Source of the DNA: Candidatus Methanoperedens sp. | GTDB taxonomy: Archaea > Halobacteriota > Methanosarcinia > Methanosarcinales > Methanoperedenaceae | DNA length: 51,457 nucleotides | Assembly: GCA_026552975.1 (NCBI GenBank) | Contig: JAPMTR010000080.1 | Location: 1-51,457, forward strand | Direction of reading: 5' to 3' | Part shown: in pieces, positions 1 to 9,948 of the stretch | Layout of the letters: each line of letters begins with the position of its first letter | Position numbering within the stretch: the stretch's first letter is position 1 | Translations under genes and position numbers: made by a program | The notes under the pieces: model-generated | Told to the model about the DNA's origin: nothing | Databases searched by the model: none | What the model saw: only the letters and a program-made list of their open reading frames with translations

Positions 1-89
1 TTCTATGGGAATTAATGATATATATGGGAACAGGTATAATTTTAAATTTCTTCAGTTTAATCCGTTATGAAAATTGAAATGTCCGAAAG

Positions 90-764
90 TCATGTATTAT
101 TAAAAATCTCTTCGTACATACGATAGAACTCATCTTGAGATTGGTATGTGAAAATGTAAGCTGTTCCATTGGCGAAAAATACTCTCTGTCTCAATTTCCA
201 CCCACTATCTTCACCAATGAGTATATCATACACATTGATATTATTTATCGAGGTTGTAGTTTCATTTAATATCGGTGTACCAAGCAGTCTTTGCTTGAAT
301 TCATTTTTGACTTCTTGTAAATCCGTGGCTGATTTTACGATTAATTCAATATTTACTGAAACTTCTGATTCGGACTCACTTCCTTCAAATTTCTTTTTGA
401 AGAGCTTTTCGAATGATACGACTTTTTTAATATTTTTATCTGGAAAATCTGCACAGGCATAAGTTTCATAATTGAGTGTCGGATCACATTGTCCAACATC
501 TTTATCCAAAGTGATAAAGAATTCCCAACCGTCTGGATAATCAAAACCATAGCCAAGGTTATCGTCATAAACATATCCTTTGGTTGATAGAGGTCCTGAT
601 ACTGGTTCTGCTGGTAGTATAGGGATTTGTAGTGGTTCCGGTGCTTGTATTTCTTCTGGCGTTTGTCTTTGTGTATTTAAGAAGATCGCAGAAGCAACTA
701 CTATTATTGTCAAAATCACAATGCTCAAAATTAGTTTTTTTCCAGTACCTTTCATTTTATTCAT
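90..764 (-). CDS. Membrane-anchored PsbP-like protein
   Basis: A 224-residue protein begins with a short basic stretch and one hydrophobic segment (about residues 10-29), so it is probably tethered to the membrane with the rest outside. A proline-rich linker follows (about 32-60), then a globular domain from about residue 63. That domain opens with GYGFDYPDGWEF and ends with RQRVFFANGTAYIFTYQ, the pattern of PsbP-like domains found in many archaeal surface proteins. The family resemblance is from memory, and no catalytic role can be assigned. Its first residues (MNKMKGTG) match the start of the FGE gene just upstream (MNKMVGTG). The leader sequences are also duplicated, so the two genes share a copied 5' region. 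Confidence 0.6.
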   Translation of the reverse strand: MNKMKGTGKKLILSIVILTIIVVASAIFLNTQRQTPEEIQAPEPLQIPILPAEPVSGPLSTKGYVYDDNLGYGFDYPDGWEFFITLDKDVGQCDPTLNYETYACADFPDKNIKKVVSFEKLFKKKFEGSESESEVSVNIELIVKSATDLQEVKNEFKQRLLGTPILNETTTSINNINVYDILIGEDSGWKLRQRVFFANGTAYIFTYQSQDEFYRMYEEIFNNT

Positions 765-840
765 ACCATCAATTAATTTTGTTCTATATCTTCTATACCG
801 CTACATAAGGCTACTGAGCCCTCAGAAGACGGAAACCCAG
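741..840. repeat. Direct repeat copy 1 (gene-junction duplication)
   Basis: About 100 bp resembling 1901-2000 with most bases conserved, including CTACATAAGGCTACTGAGCC. It spans the last codons of the FGE gene, the intergenic gap and the first codons of the PsbP-like gene. The duplicated unit is therefore a gene-to-gene junction, as expected from tandem duplication. Confidence 0.75.
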
Positions 841-1924
841 GGCTGTGTTGCGATGGTCCGGTTCGCGGTAATTGCGATGCGCTGACCTGCAGCAATTAGC
901 GCCATACCAGCTACCGCCCCGAAAGACTCGTTTTGATCCGAAAATGTCCCATAACCAGCCATCTCCACCTTCCCAGGCACTTCCATCGGTGGGAGTGATT
1001 TTGTAATCACTGCGATACGAATCCTGTACCCATTCCCAGACATTTCCGTGCATATCGTACAGACCCCATGGATTTGGCTTCTTTTGACCGACAGGATGTG
1101 TTTCACCATCTGAGTTACCTTTATGCCAGGCATACCCATCTAGCATTAATTCATTAGCCCTTCTTATTTTCTTGAATAGGGTTTCTCCATCAACAAACTC
1201 ACCTTCCTCTGCTAACAAACTACTTTCACTAAATGATTGGGGTGAGCAAGAAATGCACAAGAGTACCACACCTTGTTCCTCCACTGTAAACTTCCATTCA
1301 CCAAAGGAATGGGGAGTAGTGGTTCCGGCACGCGCCGCATATTCCCATTCTGCCTCTGAAGGCAGGCGGTATTTGTCCGTGCCTTCCTTTGCATTTAGTC
1401 TGTTGATAAATTCCTGGACTTGATTCCATGAAACACTCTCAACAGGTCGGTCGTCACCCTTGAGATAAGAAGGTTTATCTCCCATGACTTCATGCCACTG
1501 CTTCTGTGTAATTTCATACTTGCCAAGGTAGAATCCATAGGTTATTCACTTTATGGACTGGACCTTCACGACCATACCTGTCCCATTCATCTGATGGCGA
1601 GCCCATATCAAATTCGCCTGCCGGGATCAGCACGAAGTCCATGCCGATGGAATTGGTGTAGTTATTTTGATTTGTATTTGTACCCGGAAAAGGATAGGGA
1701 ATTGATTTTTCAGGAACATAATTATTAGCTCGTAATGGTTTTACGTCAATGTGATTATCTGAACCATTTATAATTCCAGGGATGAAAATCAATGATTCAG
1801 GTGAAAAAATAATAAGCACACAAAGAAGTATCCCCAGTACGATAGACGCTATAAGGGCGTACTTGTGGAACTTGCCTTCATGTTCCACTATGCTCCTTAG
1901 TCCAGTACCAACCATTTTATTCAT
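811..1924 (-). pseudogene. Frameshifted FGE/SUMF1-type formylglycine-generating-enzyme domain protein
   Basis: Two reading frames together give one FGE-sulfatase-domain protein. The N-terminal part (1924 down to about 1540) has a membrane segment (about residues 21-43) and the domain start GMDFVLIPAGEFDMGSP. The rest continues in another frame as YGFYLGKYEITQKQW, VESVSWNQVQEF, YRLPSEAEWEYAARAGT, WGLYDMHGNVWEWV, RVFRGGSWY and LGFRLLRAQ, all typical of the family. The frame changes at about 1537-1543, just after VHKVNN. Family members oxidise a cysteine to formylglycine or serve as related binding modules. A segment of about 45 residues (VVLLCISCSPQSF onward) between SFGEW and DGYAWHKGN is not usual for the family. 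The break could be a real mutation or a sequencing error. Confidence 0.75.
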
Positions 1925-2000
1925 ACCCTTATTAATTTTGTTCTAAATACCTATATACCACTACATAAGGCTACTGAGCCCTCAGAACATGAAAAACCAG
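1901..2000. repeat. Direct repeat copy 2 (gene-junction duplication)
   Basis: Partner of 741-840. Here the repeat covers the start of the FGE gene and, beyond it, the C-terminal codons of a further FGE copy whose body is absent. Confidence 0.75.
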
Positions 2001-2035
2001 AGATATATTGAGGTGGTCGGGATAGCGGCAAAAGT
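1971..2035 (-). pseudogene. C-terminal remnant of a second FGE gene
   Basis: Read on the minus strand, this stretch ends in LRAQ and a stop at the same place in the repeat as the intact copy. Before that it reads RYPDHLNISLVFHV, comparable with the R-x-PDH-x-N and LGFRLLRAQ end of the neighbouring FGE gene. Only about 20 codons remain, and atpD starts right after. It is the stump of a tandem duplicate, lost when the region next to the ATPase promoter was rearranged. Confidence 0.55.
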
Positions 2036-3829
<1,794 letters not shown>

Positions 3830-3830
3830 A

Positions 3831-4163
3831 ATGACCGCGAATGATGGGGAGAAGGAGAAAGAACTTATAAAAAAAAATGAATTCATCGATAGAGTCGCAG
3901 ACCGGGAAGCCCACAAGATCAAAGCAAGAAATGAAAAGAACAGGAACATCTGGTTTGGCCTTGGTATGATGGGTACGATAGGCTGGTCTGTGGCGATCCC
4001 GACTTTGATAGGGATAGCCCTGGGTATCTGGCTTGATACAAAATGGCCGGGACGTATTTCCTGGACGCTGAGTTTTTTCTTTGCAGGGCTTGTCCTGGGC
4101 TGTTTGAATGCCTGGTACTGGGTCAATATCGAACAAAAAAAGATCGAGGGAAATAATGAATGA
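3831..4163 (+). CDS. atpQ: N-ATPase accessory membrane protein AtpQ (AtpI-like)
   Basis: A 110-residue protein with a charged N-terminal 40 residues and two membrane segments (about residues 45-64 and 73-93). It has the GWSVAIPTLIGIALGIWLD motif of the AtpI/Mg-transport-like family. N-ATPase operons carry two such small membrane genes (atpQ and atpR) in place of atpI. The roles proposed for them, c-ring assembly or cation supply, are inference. The ATG at 3831 is chosen because it follows the atpC stop and precedes the conserved region. Confidence 0.85.
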   Translation: MTANDGEKEKELIKKNEFIDRVADREAHKIKARNEKNRNIWFGLGMMGTIGWSVAIPTLIGIALGIWLDTKWPGRISWTLSFFFAGLVLGCLNAWYWVNIEQKKIEGNNE

Positions 4164-4479
4164 GATGTTTATGCTGATATTGAGCCTGGTCGCAGGAATT
4201 CTTTTGGGGATATTTTATTTTGGAGGCTTGTGGTTGACAGTGAAAAATCTTCCTGTGTCAAGAAATCCATATATATTGACCCTGGGAAGTTTTTTCGGAA
4301 GGACAGTAATATCTCTTATTGGATTCTATATGGTCGCAAGAGGTGGAAACTGGGAAAGGCTCCTGGTTTGCGTTGCTGGTTTTATATTCATGAAGATATT
4401 CCTGGTGTACCGCCTGCGTCCTGAAAAAAGAGAGGCAAAATTACCCGGAAAAATTGCCGCAGTTTCGCAGGTGAAGTAA
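4156..4479 (+). CDS. atpR: N-ATPase accessory membrane protein AtpR
   Basis: About 107 residues with three hydrophobic segments (about residues 4-26, 40-60 and 67-85) and a basic tail. Its place between atpQ and atpB, its size and the FGGLWLTVKNLPVSRNP stretch fit AtpR, a small membrane protein found only in N-ATPase operons. The ATG at 4156 overlaps the atpQ stop. A longer reading frame extends upstream inside atpQ, but this start fits the family length. Function in the complex is unproven; assembly of the c ring is the usual suggestion. Confidence 0.82.
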   Translation: MNEMFMLILSLVAGILLGIFYFGGLWLTVKNLPVSRNPYILTLGSFFGRTVISLIGFYMVARGGNWERLLVCVAGFIFMKIFLVYRLRPEKREAKLPGKIAAVSQVK

Positions 4480-4480
4480 T

Positions 4481-5173
4481 ATGGTAGATATCAGCCCGGA
4501 TACGATCATTTTCTTAAAATGGGGCCCGATCACACTTAATGCCACGATCGTTTTTACATGGTTCGTGATGGCATTCCTGGTTTTCATTGCATGGCTTGTA
4601 ACGCGCCGCATCAGCGTTGAACCTCCAATATCGCGATTCCAGAGCCTTATTGAAACCATAATCGATTATATGAGAGGCCAGATACGCGAGATCACGCAGG
4701 ACGATCCTGATGCCTATCTTCCATTTACAGGCACATTGTTCCTGTTCATTGCAGTTTCAAATCTCCTTAGCATTGTACCTGGATTTAGTCCTCCGACAGG
4801 CTCTCTTTATACAACTGCTGCTCTTGCAATATGCGTATTTTTCGCAGTACATATTTTCGGGATATCAAAAATGGGGCCGGTCGCATACTTTAAACGCTAT
4901 ATGCAGCCCACGGTGTTCATGCTGCCATTTAATATTATTGGTGAACTGTCCCGAACGCTGGCACTTGCGGTCAGGCTGTTCGGGAATATCATGAGCGGGA
5001 CAATGATCGTCGCTATGCTGCTCTCAATTACACCTTTTTTTGTTCCTATCGTTATGCAGGTACTGGGGATATTGATAGGTTTGATTCAGGCATACATTTT
5101 TGCAATTCTTGCTACTGTTTATATTGCATCGGCAACGAGGGTGCATAAGATAGAATCTCAAAATACCAGATAA
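4481..5173 (+). CDS. atpB: N-ATPase Fo subunit a
   Basis: A 230-residue polytopic protein with the conserved subunit-a segment NIIGELSRTLALAVRLFGNIMSG (about residues 150-172), including the arginine (R in LAVRLFGN) that faces the c-ring carboxylate, and the final helix LIGLIQAYIFAILATVYI. It forms the ion channel next to the c ring. The gene appears complete and stops at 5173. The next ATPase gene, atpE, should follow closely but is 15.6 kb away, so this stop marks the left edge of an insertion. Confidence 0.92.
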   Translation: MVDISPDTIIFLKWGPITLNATIVFTWFVMAFLVFIAWLVTRRISVEPPISRFQSLIETIIDYMRGQIREITQDDPDAYLPFTGTLFLFIAVSNLLSIVPGFSPPTGSLYTTAALAICVFFAVHIFGISKMGPVAYFKRYMQPTVFMLPFNIIGELSRTLALAVRLFGNIMSGTMIVAMLLSITPFFVPIVMQVLGILIGLIQAYIFAILATVYIASATRVHKIESQNTR

Positions 5174-5176
5174 AGA

Positions 5177-5485
5177 TTATTCCAACATACTTTTCAATTC
5201 AGCAATGTTCGCTTTTATCTGATCTTCCAATCCATCAATTTTGCCCATTATGACCTCAGGTTTTTCATAAGCTATCTCTTCATACTCAATCTCCTTGTAC
5301 TTAGATATCGAGAGGTCATATCCATTTTCTTTTATCTCGCTAATCGGAACAAAGAAACATTTGCCTTTTTTATCTACCGGGTTAGCCTCATACCGCTTTC
5401 TGAAATTTCGAATGATATCAGGAATATCACCTTTGCCGTCAATGAAATTGCGTTTATCATCCAGGGAATAGCCGTCTGCGTCCAT
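5177..5485 (-). pseudogene. hsdM: HsdM C-terminal fragment (interrupted type I DNA methylase)
   Basis: These 102 codons encode the end of a type I N6-adenine methylase: DADGYSLDDKRN, then CFFVPISEIKENGYDLSISKY, then an acidic helical tail. The front of the same gene is at 11197-12405. Its last native residues VWFYD are exactly what should precede MDADGYSL here, so the halves are one gene cut by the element between 5484 and 11222. An in-frame stop sits just upstream of this fragment, so only an isolated 102-residue tail could be made. Confidence 0.88.
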
Positions 5486-5496
5486 ATCATATAGCC
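5484..5496 (+). other. attL-like junction of the inner element
   Basis: ATATCATATAGCC matches the 13-bp sequence at 11210-11222 (ATGTCATAGAACC) at 10 positions in the same orientation. Both lie at the hsdM Tyr-Asp codons where the two gene halves meet. Just inside the element is TTAAAAAGTAT, matched by TTAAAAAGCAT on the inner side of the other junction. Together these look like an attachment core and arm site. Confidence 0.65.
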
Positions 5497-5556
5497 TTTA
5501 AAAAGTATGGTTCTATTTTATATACCATAAAAACCATATTGGGTAATGGTGAAATT

Positions 5557-6675
5557 ATGTTACTTGAAAAATTCATAGAGACATTAAAAGCGAAAGGGCG
5601 AAGTAAGAGCACATTTGATATATTGCAGAATTCCGTTATTCTTTGTGAGAAATGGTTAAAAAAGCCATTAGAGGACGCTAAGTATGAGGATATAATCAAG
5701 TTTATAGAACACATTAAGGTTAAGGGCATGGTTTTGGAAGGCGATATCCGAAAAGAGCCTTTAACAAAAAATTCCATCCTAACGGTAGAAAATAAGCTTT
5801 TACAGTTTTATAAATTCTGTTTTGATGAGACAGATGATATAAAATATAATAAAATGGTCAAGAAGCTAAAAAGCATCAAGGTAGATAAACCTAAAAACGG
5901 TATTAGACCGCAGGACATCCTTTTTCCAGAGGATATTAAAAAACTTATCAATGTGGCTACATTAGAGCGGGATCGGTGCCTTATTGCAGTTCTTTATGAG
6001 AGTGGTCTAAGACTGGGTGAGCTTCGAGCATTGACCAATGACATGGTTGAAATGAACGAACACACCCAGGAAGTTACTTTCCATATACCGGATCAGGAAG
6101 GATGTAAAACCGGCGCAAGATCAGTATTATGTGTAGAAGTTTATAGTTATGTTCAAGAATGGCAAAAGTGTAATCCTGATAATCATTTCATGCCAATAAG
6201 TGAAAGTGGGATTCAGAAAAAAATAGATAAACTATTCGAACGAGCAGGAATCAAAAAGCCGTCAAATCCTCATATGTTCAGGCATTCAAGTATTACAAAT
6301 GCTGTGATTATGAAGATGCAGCCAAACCAGATTAGCATGCGTTACTGGGGAATTTCTAACAGCAATATGCTTTCGGTCTATCTTCATTTGAGTGAACAGA
6401 TCGTTAATTCAGGATACAGAGACGCCAAGGGCATGGGTGAAAACAGCAACGGTAAAACCGTGATAAATCCTCTTGCGTCCAGGTGCGTTGAATGTGGGCG
6501 ATTAATCCAGGCAGGCAGCTTGTGTAAGACATGCGATGATAATAAGAAGCTAAAAACAAGAATTGATGAACTGGAACAGCAGCGTAAGGATGATAAGGCA
6601 CTCAATGAAGACATGATCAAGGCCATGATTGAAGCGAGGGTAAACGAGATGATGAAAAAGAGCAATCCTCTTTAA
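5557..6675 (+). CDS. int: Tyrosine recombinase (archaeal integrase) with C-terminal zinc ribbon
   Basis: A 372-residue phage-integrase-family protein. Its N-terminal SAM-like core-binding domain (about residues 1-85) is followed by the catalytic domain with Arg in ESGLRLGELR (about 152), His and Arg in NPHMFRHS (about 239 and 242), Trp in MRYWGIS and the nucleophile Tyr in SVYLHLSEQ (about 275). A C-terminal zinc ribbon (CVECG...CKTC) and a coiled tail follow, as in many euryarchaeal integrases. The gene lies 60 bp inside attL, so it very likely catalysed insertion of this element into hsdM. ATG 5557 is preferred over TTG 5539 because GGTGA precedes it. It overlaps the convergent 6672-7325 gene by 4 bp. 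Confidence 0.92.
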   Translation: MLLEKFIETLKAKGRSKSTFDILQNSVILCEKWLKKPLEDAKYEDIIKFIEHIKVKGMVLEGDIRKEPLTKNSILTVENKLLQFYKFCFDETDDIKYNKMVKKLKSIKVDKPKNGIRPQDILFPEDIKKLINVATLERDRCLIAVLYESGLRLGELRALTNDMVEMNEHTQEVTFHIPDQEGCKTGARSVLCVEVYSYVQEWQKCNPDNHFMPISESGIQKKIDKLFERAGIKKPSNPHMFRHSSITNAVIMKMQPNQISMRYWGISNSNMLSVYLHLSEQIVNSGYRDAKGMGENSNGKTVINPLASRCVECGRLIQAGSLCKTCDDNKKLKTRIDELEQQRKDDKALNEDMIKAMIEARVNEMMKKSNPL

Positions 6676-7325
6676 TATTCATCATCTTTAATATTCAAGA
6701 CATTATCCAAATCTTCTTTTTGTATATCTAAATGCATTCTCTTATACAACAGCATAGTAACCACTTTTTTATCAAGACCAATATCATCAATAAGCTTAGT
6801 CAAATCATTGATCAGCGGTAGAAGGATAAATTGGAGTTCGTTCTTAAAATCCCTTTTGCGTTTTTCTTTACCAGGTTCTTTCCCATAATCCTGTAAAGTT
6901 AAAATTAAACGAGTTTCAATGAACTTTAAAGCGATATTTAGAGCAATTGCCTGAGATATTTGCAGATCGTCCGTTTTACCTTCAGTTTTCAGATTCAAAA
7001 GTATATCTTTGTGAGATGTAAGAGTCGTGGTTATTAGTTCAAAGTTGAGCTTATCAAATCCATCCGTACCCGGAGAAGAAACGATATGTTCCCAGTACTC
7101 TTTTTTTTCCTCTTGATTAAATAGCGGTTGTTTGGAATATTCTACTTTTTTAATACCTTCTTTATGTTGTCTTTCTATCAATCCATTTGCTACCATATAA
7201 TCAAGCGCAGCCACAATAGTTGAATTACTCATACCGGGGAGCTTTTTGGCAATTCTATTGTATCGTAATGGTGAACCATCAGCGGGAAGAACATTATACA
7301 CTTGCAGGCATTTTTCAGTTTTCAT
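6672..7325 (-). CDS. Winged-helix transcriptional regulator-like protein
   Basis: The 217-residue protein begins with a winged-helix-like region: YNRIAKKLPGMSNSTIVAALDYMVANGLIER (about residues 22-52) reads as a recognition helix plus wing. A long, mostly helical charged C-terminal domain follows, and I do not recognise it. It is transcribed away from the small-ORF operon starting at 7404. The shared 78-bp gap contains CTACTGTAAGTAG (7358-7370, arms CTACT/AGTAG), a possible operator. The likely role is an element repressor, by position and fold only. Confidence 0.6.
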   Translation of the reverse strand: MKTEKCLQVYNVLPADGSPLRYNRIAKKLPGMSNSTIVAALDYMVANGLIERQHKEGIKKVEYSKQPLFNQEEKKEYWEHIVSSPGTDGFDKLNFELITTTLTSHKDILLNLKTEGKTDDLQISQAIALNIALKFIETRLILTLQDYGKEPGKEKRKRDFKNELQFILLPLINDLTKLIDDIGLDKKVVTMLLYKRMHLDIQKEDLDNVLNIKDDEY

Positions 7326-7403
7326 ATTATCACATTTTAAAATAATTTTACTTTTTACTACTGTAAGTAGAGTATATTTTCTTAAAAGTTGTTAAAGCTA
7401 TCT

Positions 7404-7589
7404 ATGGAATACACAACCAGCCTTATCAGGCTTCCACAGTGGGCAACCACTGAAATAGAGAAATACGCACAGGAAAAGGGTTTAAGATTTGCGACCGCTG
7501 TGCGCTGTATAGTTGTTGAACGATTAAGAGAGATTGCACCGGTCACAGCCTGCAAGCAAGAGACCGGAGCAGCCAGCCCACAACTTTAA
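7404..7589 (+). CDS. Small RHH-like DNA-binding protein
   Basis: A 61-residue protein whose first 40 residues (YTTSLIRLPQWATTEIEKYA, then an alanine-rich helix up to VERLRE) resemble a ribbon-helix-helix unit: a strand followed by two helices. ATG 7404 is chosen because the strand begins right after it. It opens a plus-strand run of small element genes and is divergent from the winged-helix gene. A regulatory role is inferred. Confidence 0.55.
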   Translation: MEYTTSLIRLPQWATTEIEKYAQEKGLRFATAVRCIVVERLREIAPVTACKQETGAASPQL

Positions 7590-7604
7590 GGAAGTGATGC
7601 CAGC

Positions 7605-7724
7605 ATGAGTATAAAGGAATTTCTGGATAGTAAACCTTCGCTTACTCAGATTCTTGAATTTGTGGAATCGGAAGCAGAACGGATAACGAAAGAGCGCAAG
7701 AAGCAGGCAGCAGGGATGAAATGA
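7605..7724 (+). CDS. 39-residue hypothetical element protein
   Basis: A short ORF (MSIKEFLDSKPSLTQILEF...) rich in charged helical residues, starting 15 bp after the previous stop. Its stop overlaps the ATG of the next ORF by 4 bp (ATGA). No family is recognised. The overlap on both sides is the main support that it is translated. Confidence 0.45.
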   Translation: MSIKEFLDSKPSLTQILEFVESEAERITKERKKQAAGMK

Positions 7725-7885
7725 AAGAAAAAGAAAGATCCTCCCTGATTACCAGTCAAGGAGAACAAAACAAACTAAGCACATACAACTATGGCTTTTT
7801 TGATATTAAATGCTTTGTAGATGCGGAGTTCAGCGAATCCCCGTCAGCCGGATGGCAATTCGTGAAATATTGTATGAGAGGTTAG
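7721..7885 (+). CDS. 54-residue hypothetical element protein
   Basis: Begins in the ATGA overlap with the preceding ORF. The N-terminal half is polar and charged; the second half (YGFFDIKCFVDAEF) looks like short strands. Nothing is recognised. Translational coupling is inferred from the overlap. Confidence 0.42.
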   Translation: MKEKERSSLITSQGEQNKLSTYNYGFFDIKCFVDAEFSESPSAGWQFVKYCMRG

Positions 7886-7970
7886 ATTTATGGTAATTGA
7901 TTTTAACGCATTGAAGGTATCATTAGTAATAATAATATAACTAATATGATAAATATAATGTGGGGATAAT

Positions 7971-8312
7971 ATGGCTGAAAATGGTTATTGTTGTTATATT
8001 CCTGATTGTGTGATAAGTGGCCTATCTGATATGACCTCAATAAAATGTATGTATTTCATTTTAAAGAAGTGCAGAATGGCAAAACAAACTGAATCCATCT
8101 CTCTATCAAAAGATGATGTTAAAGGGTTGAGTAAAAAGTCTTTTTATAACGCTATAAAAAAACTGGAGGAAGATAAATGGATCTATGCTGATAAAACAAA
8201 TTGCCATATTTACAAAATAACATTGATTGAGAACTATCATTTCACCAGGTTTGATTTAGATCACTTGAAAGGAAAAAACAAATACGCAGATAATGGAAGT
8301 GTGACACCATGA
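7971..8312 (+). CDS. Winged-helix-like small protein
   Basis: 113 residues. The middle (SLSKDDVKGLSKKSFYNAIKKLEEDKWIYADK, about residues 43-74) has the helix-turn-helix plus wing pattern of replication or transcription factors of archaeal elements. It is preceded by an 85-bp AT-rich gap and its stop overlaps the next ATG by 4 bp. It could be a transcription regulator or a replication-associated protein; I cannot tell which. Confidence 0.5.
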   Translation: MAENGYCCYIPDCVISGLSDMTSIKCMYFILKKCRMAKQTESISLSKDDVKGLSKKSFYNAIKKLEEDKWIYADKTNCHIYKITLIENYHFTRFDLDHLKGKNKYADNGSVTP

Positions 8313-8449
8313 AGGGAATATCTCCAGAACTCCAGGAAGCAATAAAGACAACAGCGCCCATTTATTGCAGATTGCTATATCAAAATATCAGAATGTGTAA
8401 AATTGATACATGCAGGTTTTACCCATGTAAACGAGAGGCGACACCATGA
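8309..8449 (+). CDS. 46-residue Cys-containing element protein
   Basis: Starts in an ATGA overlap with the previous gene and ends in another with the next. Four cysteines (YCRLLYQNIRMCKIDTCRFYPC) sit within about 22 residues, suggesting a small metal-binding or disulfide knot. No family recognised. Confidence 0.45.
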   Translation: MKGISPELQEAIKTTAPIYCRLLYQNIRMCKIDTCRFYPCKREATP

Positions 8450-8601
8450 CAGAGCAGGAGACCATAGAAGAAATGAAAGTCCTTATCCTGCAAGGTGTTT
8501 CAACTAAGGATTTAAAGAAAATGGGATACAACCAGCGCATTATCAGTGAAAATTACATGCACACATTACGAGAGCGAGATCAGGCCAGGGGCAAGCAATG
8601 A
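8446..8601 (+). CDS. 51-residue hypothetical element protein
   Basis: Begins in the ATGA overlap. The sequence IEEMKVLILQGVSTKDLKKM followed by GYNQRIISENYMHTLRER looks like a short helix-turn-helix unit, so DNA binding is possible. Its stop again overlaps the next start by 4 bp. Confidence 0.45.
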   Translation: MTEQETIEEMKVLILQGVSTKDLKKMGYNQRIISENYMHTLRERDQARGKQ

Positions 8602-8846
8602 AACCAAAACCAGCAGCAAATAAAAAAATCATATTAAAATTTATGGATTGCAGCGTATCACTTGAAGGTACAAGGAATATTGAGACCAGGGCAATTAAAC
8701 TATTATCTCATCTTGTCCAGGATCGGATTAGATTATATGAAGTCCTGCAAGAACTGGAACACGAGGATGATGACAGCAGCGCAAGACCAAAGGCAAAGAA
8801 GGTTAAGCCAGACATCCAGCAGGACTTCATGAGAGGATACTCTTAA
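8598..8846 (+). CDS. 82-residue hypothetical element protein
   Basis: Last gene of the coupled run, starting in an ATGA overlap. It has one strand-like stretch (KIILKFMDCSVSLEG), a long helix to about residue 55 and a charged tail. No family recognised. Confidence 0.5.
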   Translation: MKPKPAANKKIILKFMDCSVSLEGTRNIETRAIKLLSHLVQDRIRLYEVLQELEHEDDDSSARPKAKKVKPDIQQDFMRGYS

Positions 8847-9009
8847 CTTATCCTTTCATTATTCTTTATCATCTCATCACGCACGTTCTAATTATTATAT
8901 TTGAATCAGTCGGAAAAATCCTACTGTACCTAATTGACTGGGGTATTAACTACTACAACATTGGCAGAGCATAGCGATGAGAAGTAAGTTTTAAAAGTAT
9001 TGCGCATAG

Positions 9010-9027
9010 TTGTACATCAATGTACAA
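9010..9027. promoter_or_regulatory. Inverted-repeat operator candidate
   Basis: TTGTACAT-CA-ATGTACAA is a perfect 8-bp inverted repeat with a 2-bp centre, in the 250-bp non-coding gap before the 9096 RHH gene. An RHH or AbrB dimer of this element could bind it. Confidence 0.5.
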
Positions 9028-9095
9028 AGTCATTCAAAGTAAGTCCTTAGATAATACATAATTACATTTATGTTATCATGGGATAATTATTATCT

Positions 9096-9245
9096 ATGGC
9101 AATGAAACAAATTAAGTTTAGTATGGAGAATGAGGACGTTAAGCGTTTAATAGATAATGCATCAAATAATAATATATCTTCATCTCAGCTTGTCAGGTGG
9201 GTAATGCAGCAATGGTTAAAGGGGCGCGTTATTGTTAAGACTTAA
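9096..9245 (+). CDS. 49-residue ribbon-helix-helix protein
   Basis: The pattern KQIKFSMENEDVKRLIDNAS, then NNISSSQLVRWVMQQWLKGR, is a short strand, a helix, a turn with serine N-caps and a second helix, as in CopG/Arc-type RHH repressors. It lies 70 bp after the 9010-9027 inverted repeat, a plausible autoregulatory site. It was placed from the sequence directly, as it is too short for usual gene calling. Confidence 0.55.
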   Translation: MAMKQIKFSMENEDVKRLIDNASNNNISSSQLVRWVMQQWLKGRVIVKT

Positions 9246-9378
9246 TAACATAGAGCAAATGTTCATTGGTTAATGCATGGTTTTGTATTGTATTGTCAAT
9301 ACTCATATACAACCGTATTAAATTTGTCGCCTTCTTACCTCACATTACTTTACATTCATGTTTCTCACCAAAAAGAGA

Positions 9379-9591
9379 TTATTTATTTGATCCTGCTATT
9401 TTTGTTTCAAGAACAATAACGCGCTTATCCAGGTCTTTAAGTTCTGTTCTCATTTCTTTGACTTCCTGCTTAAGCTCATCTACCTCATCAATGACATAAT
9501 CCAGCTTTTGAAGGATCCGGCCAGCTTTAAAACTAATGCCTATAATGCCTATTATCGCACTGATAACGGGGACTAAATCCAGCAGTGGCAT
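9379..9591 (-). CDS. Small membrane protein with coiled coil
   Basis: A 70-residue protein with one hydrophobic N-terminal segment (PLLDLVPVISAIIGIIGISF) followed by a heptad-like acidic/basic helix (EVDELKQEVKEMRTELKDLDKR). This is the plan of small membrane-anchored coiled-coil proteins common in archaeal viruses and plasmids. It follows another tiny membrane gene on the same strand, 0 bp apart. Confidence 0.5.
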   Translation of the reverse strand: MPLLDLVPVISAIIGIIGISFKAGRILQKLDYVIDEVDELKQEVKEMRTELKDLDKRVIVLETKIAGSNK

Positions 9592-9702
9592 TTAGTTTAT
9601 TCCTATGATTTTAGCGATAACGTAAAAGACCAGGAGTAAAACGCTAATCCATATCAGGATATCTGAATAATCATATTTCTGGATCTTCTCTATTGTGGTC
9701 AT
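9592..9702 (-). CDS. 36-residue single-span membrane peptide
   Basis: Starting at ATG 9702, the peptide has a charged head (MTTIEKIQKYDYSD) and a single membrane helix (ILIWISVLLLVFYVIAKIIG). It immediately precedes the coiled-coil membrane gene. A longer frame begins at 9801, but the upstream part reads like promoter DNA, so the short form is preferred. Confidence 0.42.
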   Translation of the reverse strand: MTTIEKIQKYDYSDILIWISVLLLVFYVIAKIIGIN

Positions 9703-9948
9703 AATCTTTACTTGATTTACAAGGTATTTAACCTTTAACGTAATAGCCTTTAAACATATAGAAATATTTACTTTTTCAGATCTCAAACCATTTCTTACCA
9801 TAAATCACATTGTATAGCCTGATTTCATGGGTATTAAACCATTGACCACATAGAGATCATACGCTATAATGCATATTTGAAAACAATTCATATAATAAAT
9901 ATAAATAAGCGTAGCCGGATTATCTTAAAATGATTATGAAAAAAGAAG

